Positions 1 to 6,896 of a stretch of 9,333 nt of DNA are shown in pieces. The first letter of the stretch is position 1, and every line of letters starts with the position of its first letter. This DNA is from Halovivax sp. (GTDB taxonomy: Archaea > Halobacteriota > Halobacteria > Halobacteriales > Natrialbaceae), in assembly GCA_007135505.1 (NCBI GenBank), contig SLIS01000314.1, positions 1-9,333 of the forward strand, given 5' to 3'. The translations under genes and the position numbers were made by a program. The notes under the pieces were generated by a model. The model saw only the letters and a program-made list of their open reading frames with translations, was not told the DNA's origin and searched no databases.

Positions 1-839
1 GTCCAGGGGAGTTCGCCCTCGTCGCTGACGGTGAGGTCGGCGTCCGGGAGGATCTCCTGGACGGTTTCGGCGGCCTCGCGGATGGTCGCGACCTCGCCGC
101 GAACGTTGTAGACGCGACGGGAGAGATCGGATTCGTCAGCGAAAGCGGCCAGGCGGAACGACTGGGCGATGTCATCGACGTACTGCCAGTCGATGACCTG
201 GTCGCCGTACTCGACGCTGAACGATTCACCGAGGGCCGGCTTCTCGATGATGTTCGCGAGGAACGCGGACCCGCCGGTCTCTCGGTAGGGACCGTAGGCG
301 ACGGTCGGTCGCAGGGCGACGTGATCAAGGCCGTAGTCTTCGTGGTAGACTCTGGCCTGGTGCTCGTTGTACTCCTTGGTCGCACCGTAGAGCGTGTCGG
401 GATAGACGAGGTCGTCCTCGGTGACCCAGTCGTCCGCGTAGTTCGCTGGAGGGGCAAAGACGGCCGCCGAGGAGGCCCACGCGACGCGCTCAACCTGCTC
501 GTCCAGGGTGCGAGCGGCCTCGAAGACGTTGTTCGTTCCCATGACGTTGACGTCGATCGCCGCCCGGGGATTCTCTCGCGCCGTCGTCGTCAGGAGCGCG
601 GCGAGGTGGACGATCCGGTTCGTTCCAGTTTCGCGAACCGTTCGGACGACGTCGGTCGGGTCGGTGACGTCGCCGCGGACCACGGTCACGTCGTCGTCGA
701 CGCCGAGTTTCTCGAGGATCCGGGTGTCGGTCGAGAGATCGTACGCGACCACGTCGTGGCCGTGTTCGACCAGGTCGGCGGCGACGAACGAACCGATGAA
801 ACCAGTTCCGCCGGTTACGAGTACGGTGTCCTGGGACAT
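1..839 (-). CDS. NAD-dependent epimerase/dehydratase (extended SDR), 3' end outside the window
   Basis: This is an extended short-chain dehydrogenase/reductase of the NAD-dependent epimerase/dehydratase family, presumably cytoplasmic and acting on a nucleotide sugar or another hydroxylated metabolite. I translated 279 residues from the ATG at 839; the C-terminus runs off the left edge. The Rossmann dinucleotide motif GGTGFIG is at residues 10-16 and an acidic residue (D34) ends the second strand, which favours NAD over NADP. GDVTD is at 56-60, HLAA at 78-81, the catalytic Ser region ASSAAVF at 122-128, and the YGATK (YxxxK) dyad has Y151 and K155. The catalytic triad is therefore complete. 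A TATA-like box about 28 bases upstream supports this start and a leaderless transcript, although the gene lies only 97 bases after the TPP-enzyme gene and could also be co-transcribed with it. The substrate is unknown: the family call is firm, the specificity is not. Confidence 0.9.
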   Translation of the reverse strand, partial: MSQDTVLVTGGTGFIGSFVAADLVEHGHDVVAYDLSTDTRILEKLGVDDDVTVVRGDVTDPTDVVRTVRETGTNRIVHLAALLTTTARENPRAAIDVNVMGTNNVFEAARTLDEQVERVAWASSAAVFAPPANYADDWVTEDDLVYPDTLYGATKEYNEHQARVYHEDYGLDHVALRPTVAYGPYRETGGSAFLANIIEKPALGESFSVEYGDQVIDWQYVDDIAQSFRLAAFADESDLSRRVYNVRGEVATIREAAETVQEILPDADLTVSDEGELPW

Positions 840-863
840 TCGTTCGAAGTGATCCCTTCCACC

Positions 864-871
864 GTAAAAAG
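864..871 (-). promoter_or_regulatory. TATA-like box for the epimerase gene
   Basis: On the minus strand the sequence reads CTTTTTAC. Its centre lies about 28 bases upstream of the ATG at 839, the distance expected between an archaeal box A and a leaderless start. The same T-run could also help end transcription of the upstream TPP-enzyme gene. This is judged from spacing and composition only. Confidence 0.5.
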
Positions 872-936
872 TGTGTTCAGATCGGATCGATTAGCCTGGA
901 CGACGGCCAGTTCGGCCGACGGGGCGATTCGTGTCG

Positions 937-2649
937 CTACTCGTGCAGGCCGCCGACCTCGTCGTAGAACGAGGAGGCTAGCTGGTCCGCCATGTCCTCT
1001 TCGCGGTCGATCCGAACGTCGACGACGGTGGGCCGATCGCGACGTTCCTTCGCCTCGACCAGCGTTGGAGCGAGGGCTCCGGGCTCGGTTACGCGCTCGC
1101 CGACGGCGCCGAAGGCCTCGGCGACGCGGACGAAGTCGGTGTCGTGAAACTCGACGCCGGCGATGTCGCCATCGTCGTCTTGCATCTGGCGGACCATCCC
1201 CAGACTCGTGTCGTTGAGGATGACGAACGTCGGCGCGACCCCGTACTCGACGGCCGTCTCGACGGAGTTCATCGTCATCGAGAAGCCGCCGTCGCCCGCG
1301 ACCGAGATGACGTCACGATCGGTCGTGATAGCCGCGCTCACGGCGGCAGGGAGCGCCCAGCCCATACCGCCGACGCCGCCACTGCCGAAGTAGGTGCGCA
1401 CGGCCGGAGTCTGCAGGTAGTTGAGCAACCAGAATCGGTTGTTTCCGGAGTCGGCGGTGACGATCGTGCCGGCGTCGACGACCGACTGAATCGCTTTGAC
1501 AGCCCGCTGGGGTTTGATCGGGGCGTCGTCGGACTCGCAGGCGGGAACGTGAAAGTCTTCCCGGGCTTCGGTGGCGCGGTCGCGGGCTGCGTCCGGGTCG
1601 CCACCGGCGTCGGCGGTGGCCCGCTCGACGAGTCCGGCGAGCGCGTGGGTCGCGTCGCCGATCAAGCCGACGTCCGCTGGGTAGACCCAGCCCGCGTTCC
1701 TGGTGTCGACGTCGGCGTGAATGATGGTCTGTTCGTCCGGCCGGATGAAGCCCGGCGCCTGCCAGTTAGTATCCATCGGGTTGAGTCGGCAGCCGACGAC
1801 GCAGAGGACGTCGGCGTCGCTGACGAGTTGATTCGCTCCCTCGTGGCTGAACGAACCGATGACGCCCCCGGCGAGCTCGTGGGTCTCGGCGATCGTCGAC
1901 TTACCGAGGTAGGAGGTGACGACGACGGCGTTGTAGGCCCGAGCAGCCGCCTGGAGTTCGTCGTAGGCCTGAGCCGCGTGGACGCCGTTACCCGCGACGA
2001 TAACCGGTCGGTCGGCGCCTGCGAGGGCCGCTGCAGCCTCGTCGAGGTCCGACGCGGTGGGGCTTGCCTCCCAGGTCTCGACCTGCTCGGTCGCGGTCCA
2101 GACGGGTGGAGTCGGGTCGTCAGGAAGCTCCTCGTGGATTGCGTCGCCGTCGAGGATGACGGCCGTGGGGCCGGGCCGACCGGAGACGGCGTGTTTGAAC
2201 GCGAGCTGGAGACTGCGAACCGTCTCCGTCGCCGAGCGAGGGAACCAGTGCTCCTTCGTGATCGAGTCGAGGATGTTCGGCAGGTCCAGTCCGCCGTAGT
2301 CGCCGCGGGACTGCTGGTAGGGAGCGAGCGTCGAGTACTCGCCACGCTCGGAGGCTTCGGTGATCGTCACCATGGGCGAGGAGGCGAGTCGACCCTCCAT
2401 CTGCCCGATCGCGCCGAGACTACCGACCCACGGTCCCTGTCCGGCGAGGACGCCGGGGCGCTGGGTGAGGCGCCCGTACACTTCGGCCATGACGCTGGCC
2501 TCGCGCTCGTCGCGTGGTCGGACGAGCGTCACGGACGATTCGGGGAGTTCATCGAGGACCTCGATGACGCGGCCACCGGGATAGCCGAAAACGTACTCGA
2601 CTCCCAACTCCTCAAGTGTCTCGACGACGGCCTCGGCGGTATCGGTCAT
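937..2649 (-). CDS. Thiamine-pyrophosphate-dependent enzyme of the acetolactate synthase large-subunit superfamily
   Basis: This 570-residue protein has the three-domain layout of acetolactate synthase, benzoylformate decarboxylase and their relatives, which decarboxylate 2-oxo acids or ligate the resulting aldehyde unit. The N-terminal PYR domain (about 1-170) has GYPGG at 22-26 and an Glu at E48 aligning with the ThDP-activating Glu (the HEQG position of acetolactate synthase). A central domain spans about 200-340. The C-terminal PP domain has GDGG at 452-455 and LND at 478-480, where D480 replaces the second Asn usual in the GDG-x(~25)-NN metal motif. The length is normal for the family. 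A GGTGA Shine-Dalgarno-like sequence lies 7 bases before the ATG. No regulatory subunit (IlvN) or IlvC gene is near, so branched-chain amino acid synthesis is not indicated; a catabolic decarboxylase or carboligase is my inference. It is divergent from the M24 gene. Confidence 0.9.
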   Translation of the reverse strand: MTDTAEAVVETLEELGVEYVFGYPGGRVIEVLDELPESSVTLVRPRDEREASVMAEVYGRLTQRPGVLAGQGPWVGSLGAIGQMEGRLASSPMVTITEASERGEYSTLAPYQQSRGDYGGLDLPNILDSITKEHWFPRSATETVRSLQLAFKHAVSGRPGPTAVILDGDAIHEELPDDPTPPVWTATEQVETWEASPTASDLDEAAAALAGADRPVIVAGNGVHAAQAYDELQAAARAYNAVVVTSYLGKSTIAETHELAGGVIGSFSHEGANQLVSDADVLCVVGCRLNPMDTNWQAPGFIRPDEQTIIHADVDTRNAGWVYPADVGLIGDATHALAGLVERATADAGGDPDAARDRATEAREDFHVPACESDDAPIKPQRAVKAIQSVVDAGTIVTADSGNNRFWLLNYLQTPAVRTYFGSGGVGGMGWALPAAVSAAITTDRDVISVAGDGGFSMTMNSVETAVEYGVAPTFVILNDTSLGMVRQMQDDDGDIAGVEFHDTDFVRVAEAFGAVGERVTEPGALAPTLVEAKERRDRPTVVDVRIDREEDMADQLASSFYDEVGGLHE

Positions 2650-2656
2650 CGACCGC

Positions 2657-2661
2657 TCACC
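2657..2661 (-). promoter_or_regulatory. Shine-Dalgarno-like GGTGA before the TPP-enzyme gene
   Basis: On the minus strand GGTGA lies 7 bases before the ATG at 2649 and matches part of the archaeal anti-SD complement GGAGGTGA. I see no clear TATA box at -27, so this gene probably has a leadered transcript, unlike several of its neighbours. Confidence 0.45.
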
Positions 2662-2852
2662 CGCACACCGCCCGACGAACGGTCGAATCGATCAACGCTT
2701 TCGAAGCGATTCGTCGACGTGGACGACCCCCGAATGTCGTGCATACGGTCTCTGGACCGCACGGCAACTTTGCTCTATTGATGCCGGACGAATCGGCTGA
2801 ACAGGCGGCGAACGGTCGTCGGCCCGCGGATTTCGTCCGGGGCGAACGGTAG

Positions 2853-2860
2853 GCTTTTTT
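2853..2860 (+). promoter_or_regulatory. TATA-like box for the M24 gene
   Basis: GCTTTTTT is centred about 26 bases before the GTG at 2883 and about 31 bases before the ATG at 2889. It is the only T-rich element in the divergent gap (2650-2888) correctly placed for this gene. It predicts a transcript start at about 2884, so the message is leaderless or nearly so. Confidence 0.45.
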
Positions 2861-2888
2861 GCCGATCCGGCGAGCGTTACGAGTGAAG

Positions 2889-4163
2889 ATGACCTTCTAC
2901 GAACGCGACTACATGGAGGGAACACTCGGGACGCAGGCCGTCGACTGGGAGGGACGGATTGACACCCAGCGTCTGCGCGAGGCGCGAAAGGAGCGAGCGC
3001 TGGAACGCCTCCAGGAGACCGACCTCGGCGCGATGCTCCTGGTGTCTGATCCGAACATCCGGTACGTGACCGGGCTCGCGATGACCGGCGGGAGCGGTGC
3101 CGACCACTACACGCTGCTGACCGAGGAGGGCGACGTCGTCCACTGGGACACCGCGGATCACGCGAGTAACCAGCGGGCGAACTGTCCGTGGCTCCAGGAC
3201 GTTCGATACGCCTGTCCCGGACTCGGCAACGTTCCGCGGGCTTCCGGTAGCGACTCGGCCCGTCGCTTCCTCGTCTCGAAGATGGTCGAGACGGTAACGA
3301 CGGCCATGGACGAGTACGGCGTCGCCAGCGAGAAACTGGGCCTCGACGTCGGCAACGGCAACCTCGTCGGCGGGTTCGAAGACGCTGGGGTCGAAGTGGA
3401 CGTCGGGACCTGCAACGCCGTCATGGAGGACGCCCGCAAGGTGAAGACCGAGGACGAGATCGAGTGTCTGCGGATGGTCGCGGCGATCTGCGAGGCCGGC
3501 TTCCAGCGCATCAAGGAGACCGCCAAACCGGGAATGCGCGAGACGGAAGTCTGGGGCGAAGCGGTCGGCGAACTCTGGCGTCACGGCGCCTTCGTGGGGG
3601 GTGGGTACCTCACCTCCGGGCCGAATACCTGGCCGAAGCATCAGGCCAACACGACGGATCGGATGATCCGCCCCGGCGACCTCGTCTACGCCGACATGTA
3701 CAACATCGGCTACCTCGGCTACCGCTCCTGTTACTACCGCACGTTCTCCATGGGTCAACCCACGCAAGCCCAGCGAGATGCCTACGAAATCGCCCGTGAC
3801 AACCTCTACGACGTCCTGGAGCGAATCGAGCCCGGTGTCACCACCGACGAGATCGCGCGTGGATTTCCGGACATGGCGGGCGAGCACGCCGACTTCTACG
3901 ACGCGGACGAACACTGGCAGTTGACCACCAACCACTGGGCCCACGGGTTGGGCCTCCAGCTGTACGAGGTGCCGCTCATCTGGCGCGGCCTCTCGCCCGA
4001 GCACCCGATCGAGATCGAGGAGGGCATGACGATGGCCGTCGAGACCCAGGAACCCGCAGACCGCCAGGGCGTCCGCGTCGAGGAGATGGTCGTCGTCCGC
4101 GAGAACGGCGTCGAGATCCTGAGCCAGTGGCCAATCGAGGAGATCACGACGATCGAGTACTGA
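2889..4163 (+). CDS. M24-family 'pita-bread' protein (Xaa-Pro peptidase/creatinase-like) with a degenerate metal site
   Basis: This 424-residue protein has the creatinase-type N-terminal domain, with the signature DPNIRYVTG at about 54-62, and an M24 C-terminal domain from about residue 190 with SGPN at about 243-246. M24 peptidases use five metal ligands (Asp, Asp, His, Glu, Glu). Here the first Asp (D269), the His in AHGLGL (H352) and both Glu (E385, E398) are present, but the second Asp, normally in an SDxTRTF context, is C281 (SCYYRTF). The second His of the usual HGxGLxxHE motif is also replaced, by Tyr (LQLYE). A metal-independent creatinase-like amidinohydrolase or C-N hydrolase is therefore as likely as a peptidase. 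The overall layout also recalls DMSP lyase DddP, but its catalytic Asp position is Leu here. The GTG at 2883 is an alternative start that fits the TATA-like box slightly better. It is divergent from the TPP-enzyme gene and probably related to it in function. Confidence 0.87.
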   Translation: MTFYERDYMEGTLGTQAVDWEGRIDTQRLREARKERALERLQETDLGAMLLVSDPNIRYVTGLAMTGGSGADHYTLLTEEGDVVHWDTADHASNQRANCPWLQDVRYACPGLGNVPRASGSDSARRFLVSKMVETVTTAMDEYGVASEKLGLDVGNGNLVGGFEDAGVEVDVGTCNAVMEDARKVKTEDEIECLRMVAAICEAGFQRIKETAKPGMRETEVWGEAVGELWRHGAFVGGGYLTSGPNTWPKHQANTTDRMIRPGDLVYADMYNIGYLGYRSCYYRTFSMGQPTQAQRDAYEIARDNLYDVLERIEPGVTTDEIARGFPDMAGEHADFYDADEHWQLTTNHWAHGLGLQLYEVPLIWRGLSPEHPIEIEEGMTMAVETQEPADRQGVRVEEMVVVRENGVEILSQWPIEEITTIEY

Positions 4164-4165
4164 TC

Positions 4166-4217
4166 GGCCGCTCAGAGCGAACGTCTCGAACGTCGAACGG
4201 ATCGTCATCGAGCGGCC
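4166..4217. repeat. Inverted repeat GGCCGCTC / GAGCGGCC after the M24 gene
   Basis: Perfect 8-base arms lie at 4166-4173 and 4210-4217, starting just after the M24 stop codon. The 36-base spacer holds a direct repeat of GAACGTC at 4179 and 4188. It could fold in the 3' end of the M24 transcript or be an operator for the LLM gene. No T-run follows, so it is not a convincing terminator. The function is unknown. Confidence 0.4.
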
Positions 4218-4281
4218 ACTCGCCGACACGTCCACTCGCCTACACCGCCAAGGACCGTTTCGACTGACCGGAGTCGGGACA

Positions 4282-4289
4282 TGTATAGT
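4282..4289 (+). promoter_or_regulatory. TATA box for the LLM oxidoreductase gene
   Basis: TGTATAGT is centred 26-27 bases before the ATG at 4312, typical archaeal box A placement for a leaderless start. It overlaps the alternative GTG start at 4288, which argues against that upstream start. Confidence 0.6.
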
Positions 4290-4311
4290 GCCCACCGACC
4301 AACACCGTCGC

Positions 4312-5319
4312 ATGCAGCTCGGGACCGGCCTCTTTACGAGCCAGCGCCGTCCGGACGACGATCGACCGTCGAGTGCGATCTACGACGAACTGCTGACGCT
4401 CACCGAGACGATAGAGGACGTCGGCCTCGATAGCGCCTGGGTCTCCGAACACCACTTCGCAGCCGACGAGTACCTCTCGGGAACGCTGCCGACGCTCGGC
4501 GCGATGGCGGCGGTCACCGACGAAATCGAGATCGGCTCCTGCGTCGCGCTCGGTCCGCTCTACGATCCGATCCACCTTGCGGAGGACGCCGCGACGGTAG
4601 ACCTGCTCTCGGACGGTCGTACCACGCTCGGACTGGCGATCGGATCGAACCCCGAGGAGTTCGACGTCTTCGGCGTCCCTCGTGAGGAGCGCGCCGAGCG
4701 CCTCGCCGATCTCGTCTCCATCCTCGACGGCGCCTGGAGTGAGGGGGACCTCGACTACGATTCCGAGTTTCACGACATCCCCACCGACGTCTCGATCACG
4801 CCGAAGCCGACCGGCGGATCGGTACCACTCATGCTCGGTGGCGCGGCCAAACCGGCTGTCCGTCGGGCTGCCCGAACTGCCGAGGGCTGGTGTGCGCCCT
4901 CTTCGCTCTCGATCGGCGGCGTCAAGAAACGCGTCGACGACATTCGTAGCGTCCGCGAACGGGAGGGTATCGACGGCGAGTTCACGATATACGTGCTTCA
5001 GCACGGTTGGGTCGGTGATTCCCGCGAGGAAGCCTGGGAAACGATGCGAGACGGGTACCTCTACATCCAGCGACGATACGCCGAGATATTCTCCGGCGAG
5101 CCGGTCGAGGCACTGTCCGACGAACGGCGCCAAGAACTGAAGGAACAAGCCATATTCGGCACGCCGGACCAGGTTACCGAGGAGCTGGAGGCCTACCGCG
5201 ACGCGCTGGGCGACGACATTCACTTCATCTTCCGGACCTATCATCCGGGAACCGACACCGATGACATGATCGAGTGTGTTACTCGCCTCGGTGAGGCGGT
5301 CGCTCCGCAATTGCGCTGA
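4312..5319 (+). CDS. LLM-class flavin/F420-dependent oxidoreductase
   Basis: This 335-residue cytoplasmic protein is a luciferase-like (bacterial luciferase/F420 reductase) TIM-barrel oxidoreductase. It opens with MQLGTGLFTSQRRPDD. Family-typical stretches follow: DSAWVSEHHF near residue 44 (the luciferase-like EHHF signature), LSDGRTTLGLAIGSNPEEF near 97-115 (the DGR-x-x-LGLG-type strand and loop), and PLMLGGAAKPAVRRAARTAEGW near 170-190 (the PxxxGG strand that helps hold the cofactor phosphate). The cofactor, FMN or F420, cannot be decided from the sequence; haloarchaea use F420 widely. Such enzymes oxidise alcohols or hydroxylate and desulfonate small organic substrates. A TATA box at the right distance supports the ATG over the in-frame GTG at 4288. 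It follows the M24 gene on the same strand with its own promoter. Membership in the left-hand catabolic group is inference. Confidence 0.88.
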   Translation: MQLGTGLFTSQRRPDDDRPSSAIYDELLTLTETIEDVGLDSAWVSEHHFAADEYLSGTLPTLGAMAAVTDEIEIGSCVALGPLYDPIHLAEDAATVDLLSDGRTTLGLAIGSNPEEFDVFGVPREERAERLADLVSILDGAWSEGDLDYDSEFHDIPTDVSITPKPTGGSVPLMLGGAAKPAVRRAARTAEGWCAPSSLSIGGVKKRVDDIRSVREREGIDGEFTIYVLQHGWVGDSREEAWETMRDGYLYIQRRYAEIFSGEPVEALSDERRQELKEQAIFGTPDQVTEELEAYRDALGDDIHFIFRTYHPGTDTDDMIECVTRLGEAVAPQLR

Positions 5320-5656
5320 CTTGGGCGACGGATAGTGACGATGGTAATCGACCGATAGTGCCCGCATCCCGTGTCGCACTCGGTGGATGGATCGATTTTC
5401 GTGCCGATAACGCAATCCGTCGTTCGAACCGACAACGAAGGTCGAACCGAAATATCGATCGGGCCGGAACGACGGTTCAGCCGTCGTTCGACCACACAAG
5501 AGTATCGAGGACCGAAAAGTGCCTCGGCGAATCGGGGCGTAGAAAGCGGACACTTAACGGCCGCACAGTTACAGCCCAATCGATTCGGCGCTGGTGACTG
5601 TACAGGAACCATCTAGGTCACCGGACAATCGGTGGGTCCCACAAGAGAGTAACATC
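5320..5656. other. Intergenic stretch of 337 bases, no convincing gene
   Basis: Short open frames here encode basic, low-complexity peptides unlike the acidic proteins around them, so I call no gene. It contains one strong hairpin (5467-5489) and TATA-like stretches near 5551-5558 (ACTTAACG) and 5567-5573 (GTTACAG). Either could drive the DHH gene with a leader. The DHH frame is also open upstream to a GTG at 5594, so its start is not fully settled. Confidence 0.5.
5467..5489. repeat. Perfect 9-bp inverted repeat (hairpin)
   Basis: GAACGACGG at 5467-5475 and CCGTCGTTC at 5481-5489 are separated by the 5-base loop TTCAG. No T-run follows, so an intrinsic terminator is unlikely. It lies 148 bases after the LLM stop and 168 bases before the DHH start, and could be an operator or an RNA 3'-end structure. 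Confidence 0.5.
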
Positions 5657-6823
5657 ATGAATGACGGACGGTCGCTGGGTGGAATTATTGAAGCCCAACC
5701 GGTCAACGATCCGATCTACTTGCTACTTCTGGGAGCCTTCCTTCTCGCACTGATCGGTGCAGCAGGGTGGTACGTCGTCGACCGTCGGCGGTTACCGGGC
5801 GTCAGATTTCGGCGCCACCTCGCGTCGAAAGAGGCCATCTCGGTGTTGATGCACCCGAACCCGGATCCGGACGCGATGGCGTCGGCCCTCTGCGTGAAAC
5901 GAATCGCCGAGCACGTGGATACGGACGCGACGATCCAATACGCCGGAGAGATCCGCCACCAGGAGAATCGCGCGTTCCAGACGGTGCTCGACCTGGAGTT
6001 CGATCGAATCGAGTCGGTCGAGGACCTCGTCGGAGACGCGGTCGTCCTCGTCGATCACAACGTGGCCCGTGGCTTCGAGCGAGCGACCGAAGTTACACCG
6101 TTCGCCGTCGTCGATCACCACCCCGGAACCGGCACGGGAACCGCATTGACGGACGTTCGCCCGGACTACGGTGCCTGTTCGAGCATTCTCGTCGAGTATC
6201 TAGAGGCTCTGGGCGCAACTCGCGCAAGTACCGATACGGACGACCCGCAGAGTGACGAGACGCTGACGCTCTCGAGCACCCTGGCGACGGGCCTCGTCTA
6301 CGGGATTCAGTCGGACACGAACCGATTGAGCAAGGGGTGTTCGGCGGCCGACTTCGACGCCTACAGTTACCTCTACCCGAGTATCGACGAGGATCGGCTC
6401 AACCGCATCGCGAATCCACTGGTCGACGCGGAGGTGATCGACGTCATCAGGCGAGCCATCAGGGATCGGGAGTGTCTCTCGCCGTACGCCGTCAGCGACG
6501 TCGGGTCGGTGAGCAACCTCGACGCCATCCCACAGGCCGCCGACGAACTGATACGGGTCGAGGACTCGACGGCCGTCGTCGTGATCGGCGAGAAGAACGA
6601 CACGCTCTACCTGTCCGGTCGCTCTCGCGACGATCGGGTGCACATGGGTCAGACCCTGAAAGCGGCCGTCGAGAACGTCCCGATGGCCAACGCGGGCGGC
6701 CACGCACGGATGGGTGGAGGGCAGGTATCGATCCCTCACATGAACGGGATCGGGCCGGCGAAGGGGCTCACCCGATCCGAGTTTCACGATCAGCTGTTCG
6801 ACGCCATGGCCGGGGAGACGTGA
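5657..6823 (+). CDS. Membrane-anchored DHH/DHHA1-family phosphoesterase (NrnA/GdpP-like)
   Basis: This 388-residue protein has one predicted transmembrane helix (about 19-40), followed by a basic RR-rich stretch and a soluble DHH-DHHA1 module. DHH metal motifs are complete: HPNPDPDA at 66-73 (D70, D72), VDHN at 132-135 (D133), the signature VDHH at 152-155 and DTNRL at 220-224 (D220). The DHHA1 substrate-binding motif GGHARMGGG is at 347-355. These enzymes use two metals, commonly Mn, to cut nanoRNA, pAp or cyclic dinucleotides. The membrane anchor without PAS or GGDEF domains differs from bacterial GdpP and from cytosolic NrnA. Basic residues just after the helix favour a cytoplasmic catalytic domain. 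Haloarchaea make c-di-AMP, so a role as its phosphodiesterase is plausible but inferred. I chose the ATG; a frame-open GTG at 5594 would add 21 hydrophilic residues. Confidence 0.88.
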   Translation: MNDGRSLGGIIEAQPVNDPIYLLLLGAFLLALIGAAGWYVVDRRRLPGVRFRRHLASKEAISVLMHPNPDPDAMASALCVKRIAEHVDTDATIQYAGEIRHQENRAFQTVLDLEFDRIESVEDLVGDAVVLVDHNVARGFERATEVTPFAVVDHHPGTGTGTALTDVRPDYGACSSILVEYLEALGATRASTDTDDPQSDETLTLSSTLATGLVYGIQSDTNRLSKGCSAADFDAYSYLYPSIDEDRLNRIANPLVDAEVIDVIRRAIRDRECLSPYAVSDVGSVSNLDAIPQAADELIRVEDSTAVVVIGEKNDTLYLSGRSRDDRVHMGQTLKAAVENVPMANAGGHARMGGGQVSIPHMNGIGPAKGLTRSEFHDQLFDAMAGET

Positions 6824-6862
6824 CGACGTTGAGAGGCGGTGGTGAGAGGCGGCGGTAGAAAC

Positions 6863-6870
6863 CGTTACAA
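6863..6870 (+). promoter_or_regulatory. TATA-like box for the GNAT gene
   Basis: CGTTACAA is centred about 29 bases before the ATG at 6897, inside the 73-base gap after the DHH gene. It suggests a leaderless transcript for the acetyltransferase, independent of or in addition to read-through from the DHH gene. Confidence 0.4.
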
Positions 6871-6896
6871 GTCCGACCGGGCAACCGTTCGTCCTG

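Noticed and set aside
321..1217. 298-residue open frame on the plus strand across the epimerase and the TPP-gene end
   Set aside because: It is Arg-rich, antisense to two recognised genes, and has no domain.
1144..2781. 545-residue open frame on the plus strand, antisense to the TPP-enzyme gene
   Set aside because: It mirrors the full TPP gene and shows no known motif. The GC-biased third codon positions of the real gene leave the opposite strand free of stops. The minus-strand protein has complete ThDP motifs.
2889..4163. M24 protein as a DMSP lyase (DddP)
   Set aside because: The overall layout is similar, but the Asp that follows the HGxGL motif in DddP is Leu here, and two metal-binding Asp positions are Tyr and Cys.
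4166..4217. Inverted repeat after the M24 gene as an intrinsic terminator
   Set aside because: The arms are 36 bases apart and no T-run follows, so it is reported only as a repeat of unknown role.
2877..4313. 478-residue open frame on the minus strand, antisense to the M24 gene
   Set aside because: It is a shadow of the M24 gene caused by codon bias, with no recognisable domain.
4240..5553. 437-residue open frame on the minus strand, antisense to the LLM gene
   Set aside because: It is an Arg- and Val-rich shadow frame with no motif, whereas the plus strand encodes a clear LLM oxidoreductase with its own promoter.
5371..5616. 81-residue plus-strand open frame before the DHH gene
   Set aside because: Its composition is basic and Ser/Arg-rich, unlike haloarchaeal proteins. 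It has no recognisable motif and overlaps other frames of similar quality.
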